In this document: positions 54,339-64,000 of the stretch, piece after piece | How the letters are laid out: each line of letters opens with the position of its first letter | Numbering within the stretch: the first letter of the stretch is position 1 | NCBI GenBank assembly: GCA_008704415.1 | Contig: VXIS01000085.1 | Coordinates: 84,483 to 148,482 of the forward strand | DNA length: 64,000 nucleotides | Reading direction: 5' to 3' | Source: Sphaerosporella brunnea | Taxonomy: Eukaryota > Ascomycota > Pezizomycetes > Pezizales > Pyronemataceae | The notes under the pieces: generated by a model | The model's database searches: none | Seen by the model: only the letters and a program-made list of their open reading frames with translations | What the model was told of the DNA's origin: nothing | Translations under genes and position numbers: made by a program

Positions 54339-55823
54339 ATGTCGACTGCCCCGCACAAGACAGCGCCCCCGCACACAATGCGTCAGTCGTCGATGCTGGT
54401 GTACAACTTTATCAATATCGCCACGCCCACAGTGCCCGCCGATTTCAAATACCATCTGGAGCGCACCATCAGCCAGCGTGGAGACAGTCTGCAGTGCGTA
54501 GTCCCAGCGACAAAGAAACGAGTAGCTAACCGAACGCTGACGTGTGTTAGGCACCGCATATGGTCAGCTCTGCTGGTCAGCGAGCTGCGTAACTGCCGTC
54601 ACCTGGTTGGCGCGGGAACGAAGCTGAAATCAGGGCTTACCGACGATGAAGCCGCCGCTGTGGTTAGCAAGTTTAGTCGCTGCGCCTTCTGGGCTGCGAG
54701 AAAGCACAGCCAGCTGCCTACCGGCGACGTCAAAATGTGGCTGGACGGCGCTTATGTGATTGCTACCGTTTCGCCGCCGCAATCATTCGATTCGCTCATC
54801 CGGGAGGAGGGTTATGACATGGTGCTTCGCCTTTTCGAGCTGTTTTGGAATATCGACAAAATCGTGTTCGACTCGCTGAGCGCCCGTTCCTCATCGCGTG
54901 AATACCACCTCTGGGCACAGGTGAGGGAACGCCGTCGCGTTGCAGAAAACTTCGAAGATCTCCTCGATGCGTCGAGAACCCTTGCCAACGGGATGAAGGA
55001 TGACGCTTGCTCGTCCATGTTGGAGCTTCTCTTTAGTGACGCACCTGTTTTAATTCGGCAAGACAGTATCAGCTCCGAGCTGTGCGAAACGCCGGCTCTC
55101 ACAGTTCGCAGTTTCAAACCCATCGTCAATCTCGTCGGCATAAGTGACGGCGATCTTGAATCTGACATCTGGGATTACATCTGTAACATGAGGGACCACC
55201 AACCCAAGAATTACGTGTCCAAGGGCTGTGCTAACCACGAGCGACACAACGTCGCGCGACCGGGATATTCCACTCAGCTTCCCCTCTTGGTCTGCCCTTA
55301 CCACAACTACCAATTTACATCCCATGACAGATATATAGTCGACGATTGCAGGCGTGACCGGCAACTGGTCGGCGGGCTCCTTCGAAACTATAAAGATGCA
55401 AACTATACATCATTCTGGTACAAGAACGACACACTCGTTACTTTCGATGGCCAGACGCCGCTTGATATCGGACACTTTGTGGCGGCCGTACACAGCGAAG
55501 ACGATTTGGAGACATTTGCTCGTGACCACATGGTTGAACTGCTGATATATTGCTGTGTTGAAGATGAGCACGATGAGGACGACATTGATGCTGCTCATGA
55601 TGGTGATGACGATGATGATGCTGCTCATGATGGTGATGACGATGATGATGCTGCTCATGATGGTGATGACGATGATGATGATGATCATGATGAGACGGTT
55701 GACCCCGAAGCTGCAAAGCCGAGCCAGCAGCCGCCGCCTCCTCCATCAAAGACTATGGCTTGGACTTCTCCCCGCGCTGAGGGGGAAACTCAGCCCCATG
55801 GCTTTCCGGCTTCATCGCGCTAA
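54339..55823 (+). CDS. 475-aa orphan with Asp/His repeat tail, two exons
   Basis: ATG 54339 in CCACCATGT context. A 57-bp intron (54494-54550; GTGCGT, GCTAAC, GTTAG) has no stop and length divisible by three, so the unspliced frame is also open. Splicing gives GDSLQHRIWSALLVSELR. Residues about 20-390 look folded and of mixed composition (MVLRLFELFWNIDKIVFDSL, FKPIVNLVGISDGDLESDIW, LVCPYHNYQFTSHDRY). Then come three exact copies of AAHDGDDDDD from a 30-bp DNA repeat and a Pro-rich end. The acidic-His tail may bind metal ions or be a solubility tail. Family not recognised. Confidence 0.7.
   Translation: MSTAPHKTAPPHTMRQSSMLVYNFINIATPTVPADFKYHLERTISQRGDSLQCVVPATKKRVANRTLTCVRHRIWSALLVSELRNCRHLVGAGTKLKSGLTDDEAAAVVSKFSRCAFWAARKHSQLPTGDVKMWLDGAYVIATVSPPQSFDSLIREEGYDMVLRLFELFWNIDKIVFDSLSARSSSREYHLWAQVRERRRVAENFEDLLDASRTLANGMKDDACSSMLELLFSDAPVLIRQDSISSELCETPALTVRSFKPIVNLVGISDGDLESDIWDYICNMRDHQPKNYVSKGCANHERHNVARPGYSTQLPLLVCPYHNYQFTSHDRYIVDDCRRDRQLVGGLLRNYKDANYTSFWYKNDTLVTFDGQTPLDIGHFVAAVHSEDDLETFARDHMVELLIYCCVEDEHDEDDIDAAHDGDDDDDAAHDGDDDDDAAHDGDDDDDDDHDETVDPEAAKPSQQPPPPPSKTMAWTSPRAEGETQPHGFPASSR
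55590..55679 (+). repeat. 30-bp coding tandem repeat, three units
   Basis: Units starting GCTGCTCATGATGGTGATGA code for AAHDGDDDDD. The three copies are identical, which suggests recent expansion and possible length variation between strains. Confidence 0.9.
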
Positions 55824-56553
55824 CGCAAGGAGTTGATTCCGGCTATGTCAGCGATGTGGTGATATGATTGATACGGAAAGAGGACGGGAGGGATGGGCCT
55901 AGAGCAGCGATGTCGATCGATTTGTAGGCATAGCACAGATGTACAACTATCATGTTCATTTCTCCCTTTTCCCAACGTGACCTTATCTCCATTTTCTGCC
56001 AATCTATGTACATGGACTTTCTCATATCTTCGAGCCCTGCGATCTTAGCTCTGTCAAGGTTCCAGAATAAGGAGTGAATTATATTCGTAAAGCTCGTATA
56101 TCATGCACATGTGAGTGATGGCGCATGGAAAACAGCGGACGTTTGAAACCTTCCGAGTTGAAACTACTCTAAAGAAAGCATACCTGATAATAGAGTGATT
56201 GTATCTATATTTGATCCGAATATAACACAATCTTACTGATATCTCTGGGTAATAGAAGCTTTAAAGGTCTAGATATTTGGAGGGTTAGCTTCCAGTTCTG
56301 CGAGAGATGCGTTAGGCATGAAGGGATGTTGCTCGTGCCTTTCTCTTGACGGCTACCTGATGGATATCGGTTGGGGATATCTGGAAGGCGAAGAGCACGA
56401 TGTTTGCAGCCGGATCCCGATGTAGGAGTATAAGGCGGAAGAATGAGGGGCAGTTGAACGGGTTACACAGCAACAGAGTCATTTATTCATTGAGATGTAA
56501 ACAGGACGACAGAAGCAGCATCAGAGCCACCCGGATTCCCCGCATGCAGTGGC
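55824..56553. other. intergenic
   Basis: Nothing recognised between the convergent genes. Confidence 0.4.
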
Positions 56554-57187
56554 TTACACAGTGGGGGTTTGGTCAGTCCGGGTTATGGTGACCACGGCCA
56601 TCTGCGAGATTAGCGCGTCATCCAACGCAGCAGCAGCAGCCGCTTTAGCCTTCGCCTTCATCCGCAGGAGTCAGTAGCGGTCTCCACAAGCCTTTGCAAA
56701 GCAGCAGCGTTACCTTAGCCATCTTCTTTTCCTTCCGCGTCATCTTGGGGCGCTCCCGACCAGCTTTCTTCTTCTCGTCAGGGCGTGTGCTCCCCTCCTC
56801 CTCCCGCCGCGCTTTCGCCTCCCGCTGAAGCCGCCTCTCGATCACACGGTTGTTCCGTCCCACGGCCTGGCGTGTGACCTCCAGCGCGCGCCTCTCGTTG
56901 CAGTCGAAGCCCGCCGCTGCCAAAGACGTTTGCACGCAGCGCACAAGCTCTGCGCGCTCGCTGGGCAGAAACCGGACGAATGAACGCGGACCCGGCGCTA
57001 GGTGCCTGCAGATCTCGCGCGCGACGGATAGCTCGAGCGCCTTGTCGCGGAGTGGCGAAGGGGGGGGCGTTGCTGCTGTTATCGTTATCGTTGGTGGCGG
57101 CGGCGGCGGCGGGGTCGCGGCCCGGGCGGTCGGTGCGCTGTGACCTGCGGGCGCCGGGCGGAACGGGAGCGTGATGAGACGGTCCAT
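56554..57187 (-). CDS. 191-aa basic orphan protein, two exons
   Basis: Exon 1 is 57187-56714, exon 2 56655-56554, with a 58-bp phase-0 intron (GTAACG, branch TACTGAC, ATGAAG). The start is the ATG at 57187 (MDRLITLPFRPAP); the frame is open further upstream but that part reads like leader. After a Pro/Thr stretch the protein is helical and basic (SVAREICRHLAPGPRSFVRF, then RQAVGRNNRVIERRLQREAK and KKKAGRERPKMTRKEKKMAK). It ends KAKAAAAAALDDALISQMAV. Probably nucleic-acid associated by charge. Family not recognised. Confidence 0.6.
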
Positions 57188-57513
57188 TTTTGGTGCGGTT
57201 GGTGGTTGGGTTGTGGAGGTGGGAGAAGTGCAAGGTCGGAAGGCAGCGTGCGGGGTCAAGGTGGTTGGTTCACTTAGGGCTCGCTCAAGTCGAGTACGCT
57301 GTTATGATCACACACATTGCGAATCACGGTACGCTGAAATTGTATCACCACTTGAACTATCCATCAGAGTTTTTATTGCATGGTTAGGCAGATCAGAGTA
57401 ATGGTTATTTCGCTGCCATCTTACAGGAGTGCATCAACTCGGCAGCATTCGAGATGTTATGAGTGACACAACATGTTCGGATCTTTCGAAAATTCGTTCA
57501 ATTGTTTCTGAAT
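57188..57513. other. intergenic
   Basis: Promoter side of the 191-aa gene; nothing else seen. Confidence 0.4.
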
Positions 57514-58183
57514 GTCGGCCAAAAACCACCTGTTACCCGGCCACAGAGAAATATAAATGCCGCCCACTTCTCACCTTCTCTCTGCAGTTCATCCCTTCTC
57601 CCTTCACTTCATCCCTTCTCTCTTTGATTCATCCCTTCTCTCTTCAATTCGTCCCTTCTCTCTTCAATTCATTCCTTCTCTCTTCCATTCATCCCTTCGA
57701 CAGGTTTACGGCCAGGCCCCGACTGGTTGACAACGACCTCATCTGGATCATGCATCCCCCTCCTCGCGAGGGCGATGCATGACCCCTTCGACAAGTCAAC
57801 AATTAGGCCCCGCATGGGTGGCTCAGATGGTTGGTCACGACTCCCCACTTCATTCAGTGCCGAGTCGTGACCCCTTCGACAAGTTTACAATTAGGCCCCG
57901 CAATGGTGGCTCAGCTAATGACTGCCGACATCTGGCTCATGCATCCCCCTTTCAAATGGGGGATGCATGACGGGTAGGCGGCCTACCAATGAGGGATACC
58001 CTCGTCCGACTCCCCACTCAATGAAGTCGGGAGTCGAGGTCATTCGACAAAAACAGGAGGTTTTTAAAGGCTAATGCGGCGATGCCGACGGTCTTTCTTT
58101 CCTCCTGGCCGTTGTCGGCGATGCCGACAACGTGCGAATCAAAAAAATCTTGCTACTTGGCTGAGAGCGAGGTGGTGAGATTT
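57514..58183 (-). repeat. satellite-rich dispersed repeat, copy C (inverted)
   Basis: Read on the minus strand it starts with the same AAATCTCACCACCTCGCT end, the same GTTGTCGGC palindrome and the GGGGGATGCAT hairpin, and ends GTAACAGGTGGTTTTTGGCC. Its internal arrays differ from copies A and B: two to three units around CCCCTTCGACAAGTTTACAA, and a pyrimidine repeat at 57584-57690. Confidence 0.75.
57584..57690 (+). repeat. 18-bp pyrimidine-rich tandem repeat in copy C
   Basis: About six units of TTCATCCCTTCTCTCTTC with small variations. Confidence 0.85.
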
Positions 58184-58749
58184 GACTTTATTTGTCTGTT
58201 CATAGAATGAATATTTGCGATTGCTTCTGAACTCTGCCATCAACAGCGGAGAGCACCCCACGAAAATCATGAAGTGAGCCCTCCCAGATTTGGTTGGCGG
58301 CAAAGAATTGCCTTATAGGGATAATTTTCAAGCTTACCAAGAAAGGTTTTTGTTTTTACTGACTTTCTTTTGGAAACATTAGATTCCTTCTACGGCAATT
58401 CTGTGCCGCTAATTATATCTGGGGCGGGGGGGGGGGGGAGACCTCCTACAAGAATGGAGAAAACTATTTACTTCAGGTTGATGTACGGTGTATTTTATGC
58501 AGATAGAGGGGCGTGCAGGCATGCAGGCATATATATGATAGCTCTGCGTTCTCACACAGACATTACCTTTGGCAGGAGCCGCTAACACAAACACGCAAAA
58601 AGTTGGAGGGTCGTTGCATCTTGCAAACAGGGACTGCCAGAAGCATAACAGTAAGTTGTAGGTTTGCCTGCTAACGCAACTATTTTGATTCCGTCGAATG
58701 ACATTGCATCTAAAGTCCCGACCCACTTGATGGTGCACCCCACCTGGCA
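58184..58749. other. intergenic
   Basis: G run at about 58427-58439. No gene supported. Confidence 0.4.
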
Positions 58750-59120
58750 GTGGATTGATAAGATAAGAGATAATCTACGCGGCAATGCCAATCCGTCGAG
58801 AGAAATTCTTCCAGCGCATCAGTGATGACCTGCAAATATATTTCCACGCTCTATGGCTGTTGCTACGCACCATTTTTACGCTTCTCACCCGCCTGACTCT
58901 TCGCTGCCAATTGTGCCCATTTTTTTCTCACCGAGCTTCTTTTTCAGAATCCACAGGGTCAGTCGCGGTTGCCATGACAAGGAGCCGGACGTTCAAGCGG
59001 ATTTTGGTGAGTCCAGGGCGGGAATGCGGTATTGTGGATCGCGGGGCGTGGGGGCGCGCGGGCACAATCGCAGACGGATTGACATTGCCGCGTAGATTAT
59101 CTCTTATCTTATCAATCCAC
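58750..59120. mobile_element. 371-bp inverted-repeat element (MITE-like)
   Basis: 48-bp inverted repeats at 58750-58797 and 59073-59120 starting GTGGATTGATAAGATAAGAG, with one mismatch. The interior is unique. No clear target duplication seen. The plus-strand ORF 58785-59501 starts inside it and is not convincing as a gene. Confidence 0.65.
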
Positions 59121-60117
59121 CATCAGGTTCAAGTGAGTCGGAACTTTACTCCCAACTGCAGCAGACTCACAGCTTCAGCGCCCACGGCTGCGGCTATACA
59201 ATTCTTCGGAGACTGCACTGTCGTGGGCTGTGCATCCTACTCAGCTAGATATTGCGTGATCAAGTCCATAGAATTCAACTTGCCCATCACCACCCGCGTA
59301 TCGTCATTCTTTTTGCTCCACAGGAGCCACCTGGGAGCGATCACACTGTTGCAGCTATCCTCCCGCCACGGCGGCCGGGAGTTGAAAAACCATCGAATCT
59401 CGATTGAGCAGGGGGCAGAAGCCAGTAACGGAGCTGGAACTCGTTACGGCAGGCGTTTCCTTGCCGTCCGCTGTTTACTTCAGGGCTGCACTGAGCGTTG
59501 AGACTTTATGATAGTGGATGCCCTTATCTTGAAATCTCAATGGTGGAGGATTGGAGGCAGATTCCTGAGTGACAGCCTGCGCGCCCCCTTGGATGCGGAT
59601 TTCTTACTCAATACTCGTATGTCTAGGCATGGAGCATAGTTTCTTTACAATGCAAGAGGTGCAGCGAGGAGAGATTACCTACTCCCTTTGCGGTTCTTTG
59701 GTATCCACTGCTTTGTTTCTCAAATGCACCCTGCCCCATGGACAAACCAAACAGCTTTTATCAACAATCCTCCTCCTTGGCGGTAAAACTTTCTTTTCTA
59801 CACCAGAACCTTTGCAGTATCTCCCGCGCCCGCCTGGCGAAATCGCAAATAAAAGAAAATGACTCAACACGCGTGGTTTGTAGACGTCCACTTTAATTCC
59901 AACAAGCTGGGCTTGTGGCTCTACGGTCCCTGACTGATATGCCAAGTGAACAGCTCAAACTTCAATGCTATGGATGAAGAAAAACTCGTTTTTGTCAGCT
60001 ACGTTCGCGTTGTGGCGCATAGCGCACAGTTTTCCTGCAGGCGCCGTCCAGCAGCTGCTTGGTTCTTGAGGTCAGGACGGCGAACGTTCCCATTCAGCTG
60101 CCGCGTTGTGGGTGGGC
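59121..60117. other. gene-poor stretch
   Basis: The open frame to 59501 has weak coding character. Nothing recognised. Confidence 0.35.
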
Positions 60118-60233
60118 CAGGGCTGTCAATAGTCCGGCCGCACGCCAGGTCAACCCGAGCCCCACGGATTGGCTCAGGTCGGGCCGATGATGCGGAAAGC
60201 CTGATAGGTTCGGGCCGGTGTAACAAAAGTCTG
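60118..60233 (+). repeat. hAT-like terminus, copy 1
   Basis: Begins CAGGGCTGTCAATAGTCCGG, typical of hAT-type terminal sequences. It is alignable over about 115 bp with 63885-64000 (shared AGTCCGGCC, AGGTCAA, GCCCCACGGA, AGGTTCG, GCCGG). No opposite terminus found. Confidence 0.5.
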
Positions 60234-61660
60234 GATATCTGATAGGTGCCGGCCGGCGCCAGGTACCGCTAATCAGGATCGGTTCGGTCAGTGGGCCGAA
60301 CCCAGGTCCACTAAAACCGCTGAGGAGCGTAGCAAAATTCATATGATCAGTGACTTGGAACAGCGGGCGGCAGAGAGTGATGGGTAGGGGCTTCACGAGG
60401 GATCTGTATCTCGCTTTCGTTTGCTTTTTCTTGATGCCAGTGTAGGCAAAGATAGTACCGGTGGAGATGTGGTTACCCACAACAACGGTACCACGGGTGT
60501 CGCGGCCAGCACGAGTATCTGGGGGTGGTGTATAATGATTTGAGTTTTGAATGCGATTAGCTCTAAATCCAGCTGGCAGCAGCCAGCAGAGCACGGACGA
60601 CGTCTGCACGTGAAGCCGCCGTTGAGGTGGAGATTCGGTCGCTCAATTATGTAGTCTGGCTACGGAGGTATCTATGCTCGGCGATGCCGACACAGAGAAG
60701 TGGTAGGTCGATGCTGAAAAGCAGCGTGAGTTGGCCCTGAAGTGGCGCAGGCGGTGCGATATAGTCAATGGTTGGCTCGCAAGATACCAAGTCACAAAGA
60801 GATTACCATCCATCTCCCCCCGCAGCAGTCTTTCCTATGTCGTTCAAAAAACCACCTCGTCGACCATAAACCGCGCAGCTTCACTGAAGTGAATATCTTC
60901 GAGTGAGTTGCTACATTTCTGGGTCAAGAAAACAATGTGGAGTAGGGCAGCGGTGCCTATACTCCCCGGCTGACAGATGCGGATTGCCCGTCTTACGAAT
61001 TGTCACTTAGTAACAAGCTCAGCACCACACTGTGACGGTATGTCCACAAAGCGTTTCTTCACTTCTTGAAGCAAGTAAACAACACCGCCCAACTGCCTGC
61101 TGCCAACCAAGCTCACACTTACCAGATGTTTCAAGAAAAGATATGTGGTTCCTTCAGAAACTACTGCATATCCAAGATCGCCAGGTTTGGGGCGCGAACG
61201 CAGTCGAGATAGCTGAAGTTGTTCAGGAATGATATGACTGGTTTCAACAAGTGGGCATACGAGTTGATCATGCTGCTAGGCGGTAAATTGGTGATTGATT
61301 GAGAGTGCGGCAGTCGTCTATTTGAGGACTGCGAGTTAAAACCTGCTGATATCGCCAAGAATAAGATTGCCTAGCTTGCCTAGCAGGTTTTGGTGACCGC
61401 TAGCAGTACTATGGACGTTTCGTTTCAATCATATTGCATTGGCCGCTTGCGGCCATGGCATATATTGAGAAGAGAGACTGTGCTACCCCTTAAGAACAGA
61501 GCCTACTCCTGGGGCCTGCGGCTCTCTTAAGGAAAGAAAATCAAGGAAATCGCAACGGAAAAACGGCGGAAAAGACCTCCCACTGCCCCTACACCCTAGG
61601 AGCCCGCTGCTCCTTCCCCTTCCCCTTCTCCTTCTTCTTCTCCTTCTTCTTACTGCCCCG
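60234..61660. other. gene-poor stretch
   Basis: No supported gene. Some GC-rich sequence near 60240-60300 may belong to the hAT-like element. Confidence 0.35.
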
Positions 61661-62137
61661 TCAGGGTTTGCGCGCTGTGTGTGACTTGGCGATGCCCGCT
61701 CCTCCTCCTATGTAGATGTTGAAGCTCACAGCTCCGTCACCGGCCGCTAGGGCCCAGGACGGGACGCTCTTCCCGGCTGACTGTGCCGCAGTGCGGCCCG
61801 AGGGCTGCCTGCGCTTCTTTCTCTCAACATTCTTCCATCCCTCTTTCGCCTCAGCCTCATTGCGGGGGGCGGACGGGGCTGGTGCATCTCGCGGGTCAGG
61901 CGTTGGGCGCACCGAGACCAGTGCGTCGCTCGGCCCTGCCTGCTTCGAATGCATTAGGGAGGGGGGGGGGGAGAGATCTCCCGTGCGTTCTTTGTGGGCA
62001 CGGTGGTACGCGAGGTTCGGATATTGAATTGGATAGTCCGTAGGATTTCCGTGATGATCGAGTGACTTGCTAGATATGCCAGGGCAACAACCCCCCTCCC
62101 CACCGACACCAACAAGCCCACCCTGTTTCTGACTCAT
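61661..62137 (-). CDS. orphan basic protein, 3' end uncertain
   Basis: ATG at 62137 (MSQKQGGLVGVGGEGG). The middle is Pro/Ala/Glu-rich and basic (DPRDAPAPSAPRNEAEAKEG, WKNVERKKRRQPSGRTAA). The frame stops at 61661, but directly after the stop the same frame continues with a Lys-rich run (GSKKKEKKKEKGKGKEQRAP), so an intron or a readable 3' exon may be missed. It is divergent from the gene at 62185, sharing a 47-bp leader gap. Not recognised. Confidence 0.4.
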   Translation of the reverse strand: MSQKQGGLVGVGGEGGCCPGISSKSLDHHGNPTDYPIQYPNLAYHRAHKERTGDLSPPPSLMHSKQAGPSDALVSVRPTPDPRDAPAPSAPRNEAEAKEGWKNVERKKRRQPSGRTAAQSAGKSVPSWALAAGDGAVSFNIYIGGGAGIAKSHTARKP

Positions 62138-62184
62138 ACTGCAACTTCTACCTTTCACCGGAACCTCCCCCACAATACAACGCT

Positions 62185-63362
62185 ATGTTCGCCAACACAA
62201 ACGCAGCGATGACTACTGCCTCACCCATCAACCCGATGGAACCAGCGAGTGCTGTCACCAACACTGCGCAGCCCACAACCAACACTGCGCAGCCCACAAC
62301 CAACACTGCGCAGCCCACAACCAGTGAAGACGCGGAGCCGCAGCATCCTCACCTGCTAGTGGACGAATTCGAGCGTGCCCCTCGCAGAACCGGGTGTTTG
62401 AGCAGCTGCGCCAGCGCGATAAAACGACCAGATGCATGATGCTCAGCATGGTACTTGGGCAGTGGGGTACTACGCTGCTGAAGTTTTCGATCAAAGACGA
62501 CCCAGAACAGCGTGTATATTACCTCAATCGGAAGATGGTGGAAACCTGGGAGGTGATACGGCCCCGCCTTGCCACCCGTGACGTCTGGACGCTGACTCGT
62601 CGACAGGGGCTGAAAATCGGAGTGATGGAGGACATGGAGATCGACATGGACGCGATTACGGACATGTTTGGTGACCCCATACAACGGGCGCATTGGCCCT
62701 TGGTGAACCAGGATATCCCGTACATCTACGCCCCGTTCGTGGTCGAAGGCAAGCCGATCCTGTCGCGCACGAAATATCACCTACGCTTCGTCTCACCGCC
62801 GGGTGTTGATTTGTACACCCAACTCCCGCGGCCGCGCAACATCACTGTTGGCCAGCTGAAAGGCCTCGTCGCGGAGCTTATGCGGCAGATGCCCGAGTAC
62901 GCGAGCCAACGTAATGAAAAACACGAAATCAAGATCTGCGTGTGCAACAGCGACTCGAAGCGCCTTGCCGACTGCAAGTTGTTCGGCCGAACCATCACGG
63001 TGCAGACACCTAACCAGCGCGTGATCGTCACCCCGGCATCGCCACCGGCTAAGGCATACATCGCCGTCACGGCGGACTGGAAGCGAGGTGACCATTGCCG
63101 GCGACCCTTCACCTGCAACCCCGAAACGATCTTGGTCGAGGCTTCCACTCCCTTGCACATGGTCCGCATGATCCTCGAAGATGCGTTTCGTCGAACCCCA
63201 ATCAGCTCCGGCTTCGTCGTCACGTCGTTCATTTGGCGTTGCTGGTCGGTGGAAGACAACAAGTCGTATGTCATCCAGGACCTCTCCACCACGCTAGACG
63301 CAGTACAGGGAACGCTGTGTCCGATTGTATACTACGACGATCGAGAGATGGATCTACCTTGA
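62185..63362 (+). CDS. about 390-aa orphan with an internal frame change
   Basis: ATG 62185 opens a Thr/Ala/Pro-rich part with three copies of TNTAQPTT (an 18-24-bp DNA repeat). That frame stops at 62439. The main body is in another frame from about 62380 to the stop at 63362: VFEQLRQRDKTTRCMMLSMV, AHWPLVNQDIPYIYAPFVVE, VRMILEDAFRRTPISSGFVV. It looks like a folded protein of about 320 residues. Only GT..AG segments of 20-29 bp could join the frames, too short for normal introns. So there may be a one-base indel, an unusually short intron, or a separate start at the internal ATG near 62434. Family not recognised. Confidence 0.55.
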
Positions 63363-63761
63363 CACCGCCGCCGACGACGCGATGAAGGAAAGATAGAACA
63401 ACTGCGTACGTCGGCTTACCGACGAAAAGAATTCTGTAGTTAGACAATTTTCGTCTGAAAAGAGTAATCAATACTACGTATAGAGCACCTCGATTCGTGA
63501 TGTAAGTGCGTGGCCAGTGTGTGGGTGGTGTTGGAAATAGTGATGCAAATGAGCCAAGCCAGCTCGAGCTTGAAGCTCGAGCTGCGAGCTAGAGTCGACT
63601 AGAACGTACATATTTTTGTGCTCGAGTAGCTCGAGCAGCTCGAGCATAAAATGTTCGGGCTCGAGCTCAGTGCGACTTCTCTCGAGCTTTCTCAAAAGAA
63701 CGAGGTACCGCCGAGATTTCCAGAGGAGGTACCTCGAGCCAGAAAGGGAAACAACGCTTGA
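63363..63761. other. non-coding with CTCGAG-rich block
   Basis: 63558-63690 is made of overlapping GAGCTCGAGC-type motifs on both strands that can fold on themselves, as in subterminal regions of some DNA transposons. No ORF of note. Confidence 0.45.
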
Positions 63762-63899
63762 ACGGCGGCGGATGCCCCGCGCCGGGAAACCACAGAACCT
63801 GAAGTAGATAAGCATGATTCCGGCACAGAGGGTGACACGGAATCTGATGCTGAAGAAAGCTCATCACCGAAGCGACGGAAGAAGCAGGGCGGTGAATAG
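63762..63899 (+). pseudogene. C-terminal coding fragment, acidic then basic tail
   Basis: The open frame reads DAPRRETTEPEVDKHDSGTE, GDTESDAEESSSPKRRKKQG and then stops at 63897-63899. The composition is that of a real protein tail with a nuclear-localisation-like KRRKK. The upstream part is missing or in other frames. It ends inside the hAT-like terminus. Confidence 0.35.
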
Positions 63900-64000
63900 T
63901 CCGGCCGGCCGCTAGGTCAAACGGGGCCCCACGGAGTGCGTCAGGTCGAGCCGGTGATGTGGCAAGCCCGACAGGTTCGAGCCGGCATAAGAAAACCCTG
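63885..64000 (+). repeat. hAT-like terminus, copy 2 (runs off the window)
   Basis: Begins CAGGGCGGTGAATAGTCCGG and aligns with 60118-60233 to the last base of the window. The element continues outside. Confidence 0.5.

Noticed and set aside
58785..59501. 238-aa plus-strand ORF
   Set aside because: It begins inside an inverted-repeat element and shows no protein-like composition or motif.

Overview
The window looks like nuclear DNA of a filamentous ascomycete (Pezizomycotina). Genes are short and GC-moderate, with one or two small introns of about 45-65 bp that have GTANGT/GTGAGT donors, CTAAC/CTGAC-type branch points and a nearby CAG/TAG acceptor. A choline oxidase / betaine aldehyde dehydrogenase pair of fungal type is present, and transposons cluster in gene-poor stretches. 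There are no bacterial-type operons, rRNAs, CRISPR arrays or convincing tRNA genes. All gene models were made by reading splice signals by eye. They are inferences unless the protein family confirms the join.

Layout. 1-6.4 kb: a two-RRM protein with a C-terminal array of 30-residue repeats that runs off the left edge, a small Cys-rich protein, a 575-aa four-repeat protein and a 47-aa one-pass membrane peptide. 7.5-13.2 kb: a broken gene, a 169-aa and a 107-aa orphan, and a second decayed region. 14.3-18.3 kb: the one clear metabolic module, a choline oxidase and a betaine aldehyde dehydrogenase transcribed divergently from a 680-bp shared promoter (choline to betaine aldehyde to glycine betaine). 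19-28.6 kb: several orphan genes, including one whose ATG appears to be split by an intron and a 558-aa protein with a TATA box and a probable 5'UTR intron. 28.6-32.7 kb: mostly non-coding, with a foldback element, a tRNA-like SINE candidate and a decayed ORF. 32.7-36.8 kb: a three-exon 439-aa orphan, a 488-bp palindromic MITE and a 251-aa orphan.

38.3-46.7 kb is a transposon nest. It holds two copies of a satellite-rich repeat (a third, inverted copy lies at 57.5-58.2 kb), two TA-flanked non-autonomous elements, and a 4.2-kb TA-flanked element. The 4.2-kb element keeps only the first exon and the C-terminal end of its own transposase, because other insertions fill its middle. One of these is a complete 3.04-kb element with 66-bp terminal inverted repeats and a full-length DDE transposase whose first catalytic Asp is replaced by Asn. 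One satellite-repeat copy is interrupted by a 1.18-kb element carrying the N-terminal part of a PiggyBac-like protein, and the other copy preserves the empty site. The MITE at 35.2-35.7 kb shares its termini with the 4.2-kb element, so a non-autonomous family and its likely transposase source sit in one window.

48.4-57.2 kb: a run of orphan genes, one with two membrane segments and a metallothionein-like Cys cluster, one with an Asp/His repeat tail. 58-64 kb: another inverted-repeat element, a repeated hAT-like terminus (twice), two orphan genes and a coding fragment near the right edge.

Most protein genes here are unrecognised and low-complexity at one end. Only the choline module, the RRM protein and the two transposases can be assigned to families from sequence.
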